A stretch of 64,000 nt of DNA from contig OZ244063.1 in the NCBI GenBank assembly GCA_965215535.1, positions 1,612,001-1,676,000 on the forward strand, written 5' to 3'. Position 1 is the stretch's first letter. Each line of letters starts with the position of its first letter. Below are positions 52,388-60,262 of this stretch, in pieces. The position numbers were made by a program, and so were the translations under genes. The notes under the pieces are model-generated. The model saw only the letters and a program-made list of their open reading frames with translations, was not told where the DNA came from and made no database searches. Origin of the DNA: Bin94 sp965215535 (GTDB taxonomy: Bacteria > Gemmatimonadota > Gemmatimonadetes > Longimicrobiales > Gaopeijiaceae).

Positions 52388-53702
52388 GCCGCCTGTGGGA
52401 GCTGGGGCAATCGTCCGGCGAAGTAATCCTCGACCGTGAATATCTGTATTACTGGCGCGCCATGGAACCGCCCCGTGCTTGCCGCCGCGTCGCGCATCCC
52501 TTGCGTTACTCGATTCTCGAAGCAGGTGAATATGCCCATGTCGGCCCGCGCATCCTGTCGCGCTCCGTTGAACGCTTGAATATCTCGGGGCTGCGTCTTG
52601 CCGCCCTTCACCTGCGCGACCAGCTTTGCGAACTTGCCGCGGCGCAGAGGGTATCGACCTTCGCCATCTATGCCCTTATCGGCTACCGGGCGTTTGTTCC
52701 ACTCCATCCAAGGCGTGAGCGATGCAGCCCAACGCTCGAACTGGAATGGATCAGCTTTGGCTAGCTGCGACGCTTGATCCTGTGTCTTCGGCAATCCTCT
52801 GAATTCTATGTCAGACCAGCCAACATCGAAACTGCGTTCCAGCCTCTCCTGAATGACCTGGCAAGCCTTGACGCAGATATCAATGCCGATCCATGACCGG
52901 CCTAATCCATGGGCCGCTTCAATCGTCGTGCCACATCCGCAAAAGGGATCCATGACCACATCGCCGGGACGGCTAGACGCTTCGATAATGCGTCGCAGTA
53001 AGTTTACAGGCTTTTGTGTCGGGTAGCCCAAGCGTTCTCGCGACCAGCCAGTTGCCGTCTTGATGTCAGTCCACCAATCGGTTACGGGAGTGCCTCGCGC
53101 TAAATCGATCCGATGCCCCCCTGAATAGGTTGAATGACGCCCGACCTGCTGCGTGTTTTCTTTGTAGGGCTTTCTCTCTACCTGAAAACACCAGTCTGCA
53201 CCCTTGCAGTATCGGAAAATCGTGTCATGTTTGCGCGGAAAATCTTTGCGAGGCACCCCCCCGCCCGAATAACACCACACAATTTCATTGCGAAACCGCT
53301 TGGGCTCAAACACCGCGTCCAGGACTGCCCGAAGCAGGTAATTCATCGTGGGATCGCAATGCAGGTAGATCGACCCCGTCGGTTTCAGCACCCGCCAACA
53401 TTCCCGGAGGCGGTTCGCCATGTAGGCCAGATAAGCCAGCTTCGGCCCCTCGCCCAGCATAAGCCGCAACCCTTCCATCGTGTCAGCAAGGCGGTTGTCG
53501 CCCGCGACGTCATGGAAGTCATCGACAGCCTCCGACCACCGCCACGTATCATCGAACGCCACCCATTGCGCCCCCCCCCCATGTTTGCGTTATAAATGCG
53601 TTTCGAGTTGAAGGGCGGGTCGAGATAAATCAAATCGACGGATGCTTCGGGGATATCCTGCCGCATGACATCGAGACAATCCCCGAAGTACAGAGAATTC
53701 AC
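52384..53702 (-). pseudogene. DNA methyltransferase-nuclease fusion, frame-off at G tract
   Basis: GTG 53702 opens a frame with methyltransferase motif IV (LIYLDPPFNS) but leaves it at the run of ten G (C on the + strand). The rest continues in another frame from about 53570: FxGxG motif (DPFCGCGTT) and the region around TQKPVNLLRR. A total of 8 or 11 G restores about 439 residues. Motif order IV before I indicates a beta-class N6-adenine or N4-cytosine enzyme. After residue about 280, DKGIDGEGRY...LVAQVKGGK resembles an Mrr-like restriction nuclease core. A phase-variable OFF state, mutation or homopolymer error could explain the frame. Passenger of the transposon. Confidence 0.8.
53571..53580 (-). 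repeat. Poly-G tract (10) in methyltransferase gene
   Basis: Ten consecutive C on the + strand (G in the gene) lie between the catalytic DPPF block and the rest of the methyltransferase. Present length puts the two halves in different frames; 8 or 11 would join them. Such tracts slip during replication and often switch genes on and off. Confidence 0.85.
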
Positions 53703-53818
53703 TTCTCCGCCTGGGGCTTCGGTGGCTGTGGCGGGTCAATCGGGCGGAGCAGCGCTTTCGCGAGCGCTTCCGGCGTGGCGGTCCGCAACGGGCGGCGCCT
53801 CTTCTTCGTCTCGGGCAT
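53699..53818 (-). CDS. 39-residue basic protein coupled to methyltransferase
   Basis: ATG 53818 has AGGAGA a few bases upstream and opens a 39-codon frame ending with TGA at 53699-53701. That stop overlaps the methyltransferase GTG start as GTGA. The product is very basic at first (ETKKRRRPLR) and Pro/Ala-rich later (PIDPPQPPKPQ). No known homologue is recognised. It could act only to couple translation of the methyltransferase, or be a small DNA-binding or regulatory peptide. Confidence 0.6.
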   Translation of the reverse strand: MPETKKRRRPLRTATPEALAKALLRPIDPPQPPKPQAEK

Positions 53819-53860
53819 GGGGGATCTCCTGTGGGGGTAGCGTTGACTTTGCGGCAAAGA

Positions 53861-53919
53861 TAACCGGACTGTCAAGCGGGCCGGTCTGTCACGGGGCCGA
53901 AGGTAACCCGGTTGTCAAG
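53861..53919 (+). repeat. Subterminal repeats near right transposon end
   Basis: Three versions of CCGGNCTGTCA occur: AACCGGACTGTCAAG from 53862, GCCGGTCTGTCACG from 53880 and ACCCGGTTGTCAAG from 53906. The last overlaps the inner end of the right inverted repeat, which itself contains TGTCAAGT. They may be extra transposase-binding sites or operators for the small ORF. Confidence 0.5.
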
Positions 53920-53936
53920 TCAGCGGTATAATCTCC
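53913..53936 (-). repeat. Right terminal inverted repeat
   Basis: Read from the outside in, it begins GGAGATTATACC and ends ACTTGACA, against GGGGATTATATC...ACTTGACA in the left repeat (51339-51362). Both carry TATAAT when read outward, so each end might offer a -10 box to flanking genes. Confidence 0.85.
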
Positions 53937-53944
53937 AACCATTG
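53937..53944. repeat. Target-site duplication, right copy
   Basis: AACCATTG follows the right inverted repeat; same as 51331-51338. Its last three bases are part of the TTGACT hexamer of the rpmE2 promoter. Confidence 0.92.
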
Positions 53945-53969
53945 ACTGCAATCCCCCTGGCGGTATAGA
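53942..53969 (+). promoter_or_regulatory. Probable rpmE2 promoter
   Basis: TTGACT (53942-53947) and TATAGA (53964-53969) are separated by 16 bp and lie about 90 bp before the rpmE2 start. The transposon inserted right at the -35 box, but the target duplication rebuilt it. Confidence 0.5.
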
Positions 53970-54060
53970 CTTCCTTCCCCTTTTGGTGCGCATCTATGGC
54001 GATTGGCTGCCCGTGCGCACGGCGTTCCACCCCCAATGGCCCGAGATGGAAGCAAGAGAC

Positions 54061-54306
54061 GTGAAGAAAGGCATTCACCCCGAGTATCGCCCGGTCGTCT
54101 TTCAGGATGTATCGACTGGCTACACCTTCATGACGCGCTCCACGATCGAGAGCAAGCGCACCATCGAGTGGGAAGACGGAAAGGAATATCCGCTCATCAC
54201 CCTCGAGATTTCCTCCTCTTCGCACCCCTTCTATACCGGTACCCAGAGGCTGCTCGACACAGCCGGACGGGTGGAGCGCTTCCAGCGTCGGTACGGAGGC
54301 GAATAG
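54061..54306 (+). CDS. rpmE2: 50S ribosomal protein L31 type B
   Basis: The 81-residue protein starts at GTG 54061 (GGAAG upstream) and begins like other type B L31 proteins (KKGIHPEYRPVVFQDVSTGY). It ends with HPFYTGTQRLLDTAGRVERFQRRYG. It lacks the CxxC zinc pair of type A L31, so it is the zinc-independent paralogue often induced when zinc is short. A longer frame starting at ATG 54046 is possible. The transposon lies just upstream of the promoter. Confidence 0.95.
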   Translation: MKKGIHPEYRPVVFQDVSTGYTFMTRSTIESKRTIEWEDGKEYPLITLEISSSSHPFYTGTQRLLDTAGRVERFQRRYGGE

Positions 54307-54404
54307 CCGCCCCCAAGCCTCCGCTCCGCATCCTCCACTGGCGCACGCAGATGTGGTGCCGGGCCCCCGCATGAATGGGAGTGAAGTGTGCGACGCCCGC
54401 TTTC

Positions 54405-55226
54405 TCAAGGTGACCGGGGAAGCGCACCGTTCGGCGACGGCTCCTCGACCTCGGCGTAGGCATCGTGCTCGTGGATCGACTCGTAGTTGACCACGTGTAC
54501 GCTGAACCACGAAATCCGCTCGACCTCGCGCAGCCGCACCGTGACCTCGCGCACCAGATCCTCGACGAAGCGCGGATTGTCGTACGCGCGCTCGGTCACC
54601 CACTTCTCGTCGCTCCGCTTCAGCACCGGATAGAGCTCGCACGAGGCCGACCGATCCACCAGCTCCACCAGATCCTCGATCCAGAGCTCGCCCTCGAAGC
54701 GGGCCTGAACGGTGACCAGGCTGCGCTGATTGTGGGCTCCCCGGGCGCTGATTTCGCGCGAACAGGGGCAGAGCGTCGTGACGGGAACCCTGACGGTCAG
54801 GACAAAATCGTCCGGATCGCCGCTCGTGGCATCGAAGGCGCAGTCGTAGGAGAGGAGCCCCCTGGCGGCGGTCACCGGCGCCGCCTTGGCGATGAAGTAG
54901 GGAAAGGCAATGCGCATGTGGGCGGTACCGGCGTTGAGTCGGCGGCGCATGGTTCGCAGAATCGTGGGCAGGGCCTCGACCGAGATCTCGCCATCGTAGG
55001 CGTTGAGAATCTCCATGAAGCGGCTCATGTGGGTGCCCTTGAAGTGGTGCGGCAGATCGACCGACATGTCGATCCGGGCGACGGTCTGCTGGGCGGTCTT
55101 GCGGCGGTCGCGCACCGTGACAGGGAAACGGATGTTTTTCACCCCCACCCGGCTGATCGGAACCTTGCGGGTGTCGGGGTGGGACTGGACATCGGCCAGC
55201 GTACCGGCTTCGGCGGTCCGGGTCAT
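54405..55226 (-). CDS. folE2: GTP cyclohydrolase FolE2 (type IB)
   Basis: The 273-residue protein matches the GCYH-IB family: FPVTVRDRRKTAQQTVARIDMSVDLPHHFKGTHMSRF, VTTLCPCSREISARGAHNQRS with the active-site Cys, and ELYPVLKRSDEKWVTERAYDNPRFVEDLVR. It converts GTP to 7,8-dihydroneopterin triphosphate for folate (and queuosine) synthesis without needing zinc, unlike FolE. Start ATG 55226 overlaps the MazG-like gene stop by four bases, so they are co-translated. Neighbouring zinc-free ribosomal proteins suggest a zinc-saving context. Confidence 0.96.
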   Translation of the reverse strand: MTRTAEAGTLADVQSHPDTRKVPISRVGVKNIRFPVTVRDRRKTAQQTVARIDMSVDLPHHFKGTHMSRFMEILNAYDGEISVEALPTILRTMRRRLNAGTAHMRIAFPYFIAKAAPVTAARGLLSYDCAFDATSGDPDDFVLTVRVPVTTLCPCSREISARGAHNQRSLVTVQARFEGELWIEDLVELVDRSASCELYPVLKRSDEKWVTERAYDNPRFVEDLVREVTVRLREVERISWFSVHVVNYESIHEHDAYAEVEEPSPNGALPRSP

Positions 55227-55600
55227 GGGCGAGAGGCAGGCGTTGAGGGAGACGGGACGGGTTCGGCGAGACGTATCTGGTCGATCTTGCGCATCTTCCG
55301 CTTCACAGCCCGGGCCAGATCGATCTTTCGGCTGTTGGCGAAGTTGAGGAGCGCAATGCAGACATCGGCCGCCTCGTCCTCGAAGTCGGCATCGTCGATC
55401 TCTCTTCCCTTCCACACCTTCTTTTCGAGATTGGCAAGCTCGCCGGTCTCGCCCGCCAGCTCCAGCGCAAAGAAGCGCGACGAGCGCAGGGGGAATGCGG
55501 CGCACTGGTAGCGATCGAACTCCTCCTGAAGGGTGCGGAGTCCATCGTAGCCGGCGGGCAGAATGCGGCTGGCGTCGTCGGAAGGTGGATGGGCGCTCAT
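55223..55600 (-). CDS. MazG-like nucleotide pyrophosphohydrolase
   Basis: The 125-residue protein has a MazG-type helical core: FFALELAGETGELANLEKKVWKGRE with the ExxE metal motif and EDEAADVCIALLNFA with ExxD. It should hydrolyse a nucleoside triphosphate to monophosphate and pyrophosphate. Coupled to folE2 by a 4-bp overlap, it may instead remove pyrophosphate from dihydroneopterin triphosphate, the next and often missing step of folate synthesis. That role is inference; dNTP housekeeping is the alternative. Confidence 0.82.
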   Translation of the reverse strand: MSAHPPSDDASRILPAGYDGLRTLQEEFDRYQCAAFPLRSSRFFALELAGETGELANLEKKVWKGREIDDADFEDEAADVCIALLNFANSRKIDLARAVKRKMRKIDQIRLAEPVPSPSTPASRP

Positions 55601-55799
55601 GCGGGACGGGTTTTCGGCAGTGACTGAAGGCTGAGGATCGGCGGAACCCGGGAAGAACCGGTTCCGAAAGGGGTGGGGACGAGCCGCAGAATGTGGCTGC
55701 GAACCTGTCGAAGGTAGCGCAAATCGGGTCTGTAGGGCGATCTATCATGAACGGAAGGGTGGCGTTGAACCGGAATGGAACGAGGGAGGACAGGAGCGA

Positions 55800-56366
55800 A
55801 TGAAGAGCGAAACAGACGCGGAGAGCGGCGGCGCCGTGCGGATCGGGATCGTGACGGTCTCGGATCGGGCTTCGCGCGGCGAGTACAAAGACCGGGGCGG
55901 ACCCGCAGTACAGGACTATCTGAACGAGGTGCTGACCACCCCCTGGGAAGCGGTGGCGCGACTGATTCCCGACGAGACCGGGCAGATTCAGGATACCCTG
56001 GTGGAGCTGGTGGACCGGAGCGGATGTTGCCTGGTCATCACCACCGGCGGCACCGGCCCGGCCCCCCGCGACGTGACCCCCGAGGCCACCCTGGCCGTTC
56101 TGGAGAAGGAGTTGCCCGGATTCGGCGAAGCCATGCGGGCCGTTTCGCGCCCCCATGTCCCGACCGCCATCCTCTCGCGCCAGACAGCCGGCGTGCGCGG
56201 CGGCGCGCTGATTATCAACCTTCCGGGATCGCCCAAAGCCGTGCGCGAGTGCCTGGACGAAGTCTTCGCGGCCATTCCCGACTGTGTGGATCTGGTTGGC
56301 GGCCCCTACCTCGAGACCGATCCGGCCCGGATCCGCGCCTACCGTCCTCATGGGCCGGGGGGATGA
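55800..56366 (+). CDS. mog: Molybdopterin adenylyltransferase (MogA/MoaB family)
   Basis: The 188-residue protein is a MogA/MoaB-type molybdenum-cofactor enzyme: RIGIVTVSDRASRGEYKDRGG, ITTGGTGPAPRDVTPEAT and LPGSPKAVRECL. It activates molybdopterin by adenylation before metal insertion. GGAGGACAGGAG precedes the ATG. It overlaps the start of the following degraded propeller gene as ATGA. No other cofactor genes are in this window. Confidence 0.95.
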   Translation: MKSETDAESGGAVRIGIVTVSDRASRGEYKDRGGPAVQDYLNEVLTTPWEAVARLIPDETGQIQDTLVELVDRSGCCLVITTGGTGPAPRDVTPEATLAVLEKELPGFGEAMRAVSRPHVPTAILSRQTAGVRGGALIINLPGSPKAVRECLDEVFAAIPDCVDLVGGPYLETDPARIRAYRPHGPGG

Positions 56367-57237
56367 TGCGTCCCTGGACGGCACCTTCAGTTGCCCTGAT
56401 CCTTGTCACCGCACTGGTTGGCGCCCCCTCGGCCTCGGCGCAGCAGCTCCTGGAGGTTCTGATGGACTCGGGCCGCACGATCATCGGAGGGATCGAGTAC
56501 GACTTCGGACACATCTACGCGCTCGATCACTCTCGGGGACTGATCTACCTGGTTGAGAGCCGGGACCCCTATCTCGTCGAGGCTCGCTCGCTTGAAGACG
56601 GTTCGGTTGTGGGGCGGTATGGGCACGGGCGTGGCGAGGGGCCGGGCGAGGTGGAGACCATCGCGGCAATCGCAACCGGCCCGGAGGGTGTATTCGTCGC
56701 GGACGGAAGAAGCGTACCCATGAGATTCCCATGCCCTCCGCGTTGGTTGAACAGGCTCGTCGCCGACGCGAACGCCAAAGGCCGGGTGTCTACGCGATCA
56801 GCTATGCGCGCATGAATCAGGACAGCCATGGAAGGCTCTTCGTTGCGCAGTGGAACCAGCCGTTTCCGGCAGCGATCATCGATCCTGAAACCGGTGCCCA
56901 CACGCTCCTTCGCGACAGCGGCCCACACCGCAATGGTCGCTGGTATGTGGGAATGTACCGCGACAGTGTGGTGGCAACCCGGGCCGAGCCCTCGGTGGAG
57001 ATGGTCAATGGTCGGCAGAGGGTCGGGATCCGAACCGCACCCACGCACATCGCCATCTACCCCCGGTGCGGCCGGTCGCCGATCCATCCGGTTGAGGCGG
57101 CTGCGGAAACTCCGGCGAACAAATTTTTACGGGTTGGTGCGGTCGGGCATGGCATGACACCACCGCCCGCGTTCGAGCCGGGCCGAGGCCGAAAACTTGA
57201 TTTCTGCGCCCAGTTGTGCGATTTATTAAGGTTGTGA
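56363..57237 (+). pseudogene. Degraded 6-bladed propeller secretory protein
   Basis: From ATG 56363 a signal peptide (ALILVTALVGAPSASAQ) and blade-like sequence (YDFGHIYALDHSRGLIYLVESRDP; RYGHGRGEGPGEVETIAAI) run to about 56725. The similar second half (YAISYARMNQDSHGRLFVAQWN; GIRTAPTHIAIYPR) is in another frame up to 57237. The join has probably lost sequence and the C-terminus is unlike a blade. It resembles the gene near 60.3 kb. Most likely a decayed paralogue; no intact ORF covers a whole propeller. Confidence 0.65.
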
Positions 57238-57381
57238 CGGTCCCGCTTTGAGTTCACTCTTCCCAAGTGGCGGTCGTCGCTGAACCGAAAATCGAACGGA
57301 CACCGAACGTGGCCTGGGAGCCGGGAACCCGTAAAGGGAACCGCGCCCTTTCCGCCACCGATACACTGAGAGACATGCTGC

Positions 57382-57687
57382 ATGGCCAAGAAGGGCAAAC
57401 TTGAGAAGAACGACCGGCGCGCCAAGCTGATCGCGAAGTATGCCGGGAAGCGCGCAGAGCTGGTTGCGATCGTGAAGAATGCCGAGGCCGGGCCGATGGA
57501 GAAGGTCGAGGCGATGGCCAAGCTCCAGGCGCTGCCGCGGGATTCGTCGGCGGTTCGCTACCGCAATCGCTGCCAGATGTCGGGGCGGCCGCGCGGCTTT
57601 GTCGGGAAGTTCGGGCTATCGCGGATCGCGCTCCGCGACATGGCGCTTCAGGGCCTGATTCCGGGAGTGCGCAAGTCTTCCTGGTAG
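57382..57687 (+). CDS. rpsN: 30S ribosomal protein S14 (long, zinc-free type)
   Basis: The 101-residue protein is the long S14 type (KGKLEKNDRRAKLIAKYAGKR; RYRNRCQMSGRPRGFVGKFGLSRIALRDMA). Only one Cys replaces the CxxC...CxxC zinc motif of the short form. Genomes often keep both, with the zinc-free copy used under zinc shortage. It lies near the other zinc-free proteins, though not in the same transcript. Start ATG 57382 is unambiguous. Confidence 0.96.
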   Translation: MAKKGKLEKNDRRAKLIAKYAGKRAELVAIVKNAEAGPMEKVEAMAKLQALPRDSSAVRYRNRCQMSGRPRGFVGKFGLSRIALRDMALQGLIPGVRKSSW

Positions 57688-57773
57688 CGGCCCATCCGGT
57701 CGTCGCCCCCTCTCCATGACGGCCAGGGCCCGATGACCCGAACCCTGATGGCAAAGCCCTGGCGGCCAGAATC

Positions 57774-58514
57774 TTGACGACGAAGACTTCCTCTGCGGAG
57801 CGAATCGACAGCGACTGGTACGACCGCTCCACCTACTTCGAAGTCCCGCGGCATCTGCAGAACTTCGAGAGTCCCTTTCAGCGCTACCGGGCCGCAAAGG
57901 TTCTGGAGCTCTGCGCTCCCAGGGCGACCGACCGGGTTCTGGATCTGGGGTGCGGCTGGGGAACGATCAGCTTTGCGCTGGCACCCCGGGTGCGCGAGGT
58001 TGTGGGGCTCGATTTTGCAGAGCGCGCCGTGGCAAGCTGCAACGCCCGTCTGGACGACATCCGCCGGCAGAGCGACGGGAAGCCCGCCAACCTCTACTTT
58101 CGGGTGGGCGACGCGACTGGAAGCGGACTCCCGGCCCTATCGTTCGATCTGGTGGTCGCGGCCGACCTCTTCGAGCACCTCTACCCGGACGACTCCGAAG
58201 CGGTGGCGGTCGAGGCCTTTCGTCTTCTGGCGCCGGGCGGCCGCTTTGCGATCTGGACGCCCTGCCGCAGCCACATTCTCGAGGTTCTGAAGAATCGCAA
58301 CATCGTGCTCAGGCGCGACGAGAGCCATGTGGATTACAAGTCGCTGACCCGTCTGCAGGAAATTCTGGACCGCGCCGGATTTCATATCGTGCGGGCTGGC
58401 TACGCCGAATCGCACCTGCCGGGGTTGCGCAGGGTCGAGAGAGCCCTGCAAGGCCGAATTCCGCTGCTGCGCCGCCGGATTGCGGTGATGGGAGTCAGGC
58501 CCCGAGAGGAATAG
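57774..58514 (+). CDS. Class I SAM-dependent methyltransferase
   Basis: This 246-residue protein has a Rossmann-type methyltransferase core: VLDLGCGWGTISFALA (motif I), EVVGLDFAERAV, FDLVVAADLFEHLYPDD and APGGRFAIWTP. The start is TTG 57774; no ATG occurs before motif I. C-terminal residues are basic. The target (small molecule, lipid or protein) is not evident; it is 86 bp after rpsN and may share its transcript. Confidence 0.88.
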   Translation: MTTKTSSAERIDSDWYDRSTYFEVPRHLQNFESPFQRYRAAKVLELCAPRATDRVLDLGCGWGTISFALAPRVREVVGLDFAERAVASCNARLDDIRRQSDGKPANLYFRVGDATGSGLPALSFDLVVAADLFEHLYPDDSEAVAVEAFRLLAPGGRFAIWTPCRSHILEVLKNRNIVLRRDESHVDYKSLTRLQEILDRAGFHIVRAGYAESHLPGLRRVERALQGRIPLLRRRIAVMGVRPREE

Positions 58515-58670
58515 ATGGCAACCGGATCGATCGGGGTCGGGAACGCGCAACCGCCGGGGAACGAAGCCCGGCCCGCGGCACCAACGATCTGAAGGCTTTA
58601 CGGACCGTGGCAGCGAGCGGCGAGGCGGATCCGGCAGAGGTGGCCGGGTCGAGAGCTGTCCCCGGGGAGA

Positions 58671-60131
58671 TTACAGGGGTGGAGGTCGGGAGACTCCGCT
58701 GGAATCGTTCGCCATGTCGTTCGTTCTGGCCTTCGGAATTGCCGTGGTTGTGTCGTAGAGCTCGAAGCGGCGCGACACCGGAATCAGCCGATTTGCGATT
58801 CGCACGATCGGCTCTTCGGCGAATCCGCCTGTCGGTTCAAGCGCTTCTTCGGTGTAGCGGCTTCCGGGATTCCACAGAATCCATTCGTCGATGCCGACAT
58901 CGTGGGTGGCCTGGATCTGTGCACGCACTTCGGGCGCCTCGTAGCGGGGCGGCCCCAGGGTAAAGTCCTGGAGCCAGGGCCGGATTCTGCCCGCACCGGG
59001 GATTCCGGCAGAGCGTCGCAGTGCGTGTTCGAGCGCCTCGCGCACAATTTCGTAGGGGTGGGCGTTGGGCTCGTCGTAGCCGAAGCTGCCCCGCCAGTAG
59101 TGACTCGGATAGATCATCGGCAGAGCCACATCCACAACATCGATGAACGATTCCCACACCTGTCCGATTCCGACATCGCCCGCAGCCGAAGTTGTGACGC
59201 CAAAGACATCGGCGGTGACCTCGACATCGAGATCGGCAAGTTGCGCGCGACTGTACGCCAGGAACTCGCGAATGGCCTGCTGGCGGGGCCTCCCCACGCC
59301 GCCGGGAAAGTAGGTGCGGCGCATAGCCGAGGAGGGGGCATCGGGAAATCGTACATAATCCCACTGGATTTCGGGAAAGCCGATCCGGGCCACCTCGCGC
59401 GCCACGGCAATGTGATAATCCCAGACCTGACGGTTGTAGGCATTCAGCCAGACCACCCCATTGTCGTCTGCCCAGGCACCCCCGGCCGTGTCCTGAATTG
59501 CAAGCTCGGGGTGCGCCGCGGCAAGGAGCGGGTCCTTTACAATCACGATGCGGGCGATGGGGTAGATGCCGGCCTCTTCCAGCCGGGCCAGAAGAAGACG
59601 CAGATTCGGGATGCGGATCTCGCCGGTGGCACCGATTTCGCGGGCCAGGGGAATTTCGCTGGGATGACTGAGGTAGCCGGTTGCATCCTTGATATCGACC
59701 ACAAAGGCGTTGATCTCGGTTGTGTCGGCAAGCTGGGCAAGAGCCGCAAAGCGCCGGGACGATCCCGCCGCCCAGGCATTGAGATAGAGGCCCCGCACCG
59801 CATCGGGGCGCACGAATTCAAGGCGCCGCTCCGGATCGCGGGCGACCTCTGCGGGTGTGGGGCGGGCCGCAATGGAGTCGCGGAGGAATGCCGGGGCAGA
59901 GTCCGCCACAGGCGTCTGGGCAGTGGCGGCACGGGAGGCCGGGGGAAATGCGGGCGGCGCAGAGAGATCGGGCGAGGTCGGGGGCGACGAATTGGGGGCA
60001 GCAACCGCCGGGGAACCGGAACTGCCGGCTGCAGTGGCACCGGCGGGTTCGCGGGAGTCGCGTTCGGCCGCGCAGGCCACTCCCGCAAGGGTGAGGGCAG
60101 CGGCGAAACCGACCCGAAGAAAACCATTCAT
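58671..60131 (-). CDS. DUF4015-family putative glycoside hydrolase lipoprotein
   Basis: The 486-residue protein has a lipobox (ALTLAGVAC), a long Ala/Pro/Ser linker to about residue 90, then a TIM-barrel-like domain of the DUF4015 group: VRGLYLNAWAAGS, INAFVVDIKDATGYLS, NGVVWLNAYNRQVWDYHIAVA, PEIQWDYVRFPDAP. Family members are considered putative glycosidases; the acidic residues in VDIKD and WDYVRFPD could be catalytic. It is exported and probably acts on cell-wall or extracellular glycan. ATG 60131 starts the signal peptide. Confidence 0.88.
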   Translation of the reverse strand: MNGFLRVGFAAALTLAGVACAAERDSREPAGATAAGSSGSPAVAAPNSSPPTSPDLSAPPAFPPASRAATAQTPVADSAPAFLRDSIAARPTPAEVARDPERRLEFVRPDAVRGLYLNAWAAGSSRRFAALAQLADTTEINAFVVDIKDATGYLSHPSEIPLAREIGATGEIRIPNLRLLLARLEEAGIYPIARIVIVKDPLLAAAHPELAIQDTAGGAWADDNGVVWLNAYNRQVWDYHIAVAREVARIGFPEIQWDYVRFPDAPSSAMRRTYFPGGVGRPRQQAIREFLAYSRAQLADLDVEVTADVFGVTTSAAGDVGIGQVWESFIDVVDVALPMIYPSHYWRGSFGYDEPNAHPYEIVREALEHALRRSAGIPGAGRIRPWLQDFTLGPPRYEAPEVRAQIQATHDVGIDEWILWNPGSRYTEEALEPTGGFAEEPIVRIANRLIPVSRRFELYDTTTAIPKARTNDMANDSSGVSRPPPL

Positions 60132-60262
60132 GGCGGCGAAGCTAACCCTTCCGGGGATGCGATCCAAGCCAGGGAGGTTTGACACGGGGCGGTGTGGGCG
60201 CCTGTCTTTCGATTCCTTCCATGATACAGGGGCAGTTTGACGCGCGAGGGGTTCGCTCGGTG

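Larger units (their letters stand above)
51339..53936 (+). mobile_element. IS1595-type transposon carrying a methyltransferase
   Basis: The 2598-bp element has 24-bp imperfect terminal inverted repeats at 51339-51362 and 53913-53936 (19 of 24 identical; shared blocks GATTATA and ACTTGACA). It is flanked by perfect 8-bp duplications AACCATTG at 51331-51338 and 53937-53944. IS1595-family transposases make 8-bp duplications, consistent with the enzyme at 51425-52387. Besides the transposase it carries a methyltransferase gene and a 39-codon ORF, reading toward the transposase. Transposase and methyltransferase stop codons overlap. Perfect duplications suggest a fairly recent insertion. Confidence 0.93.
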
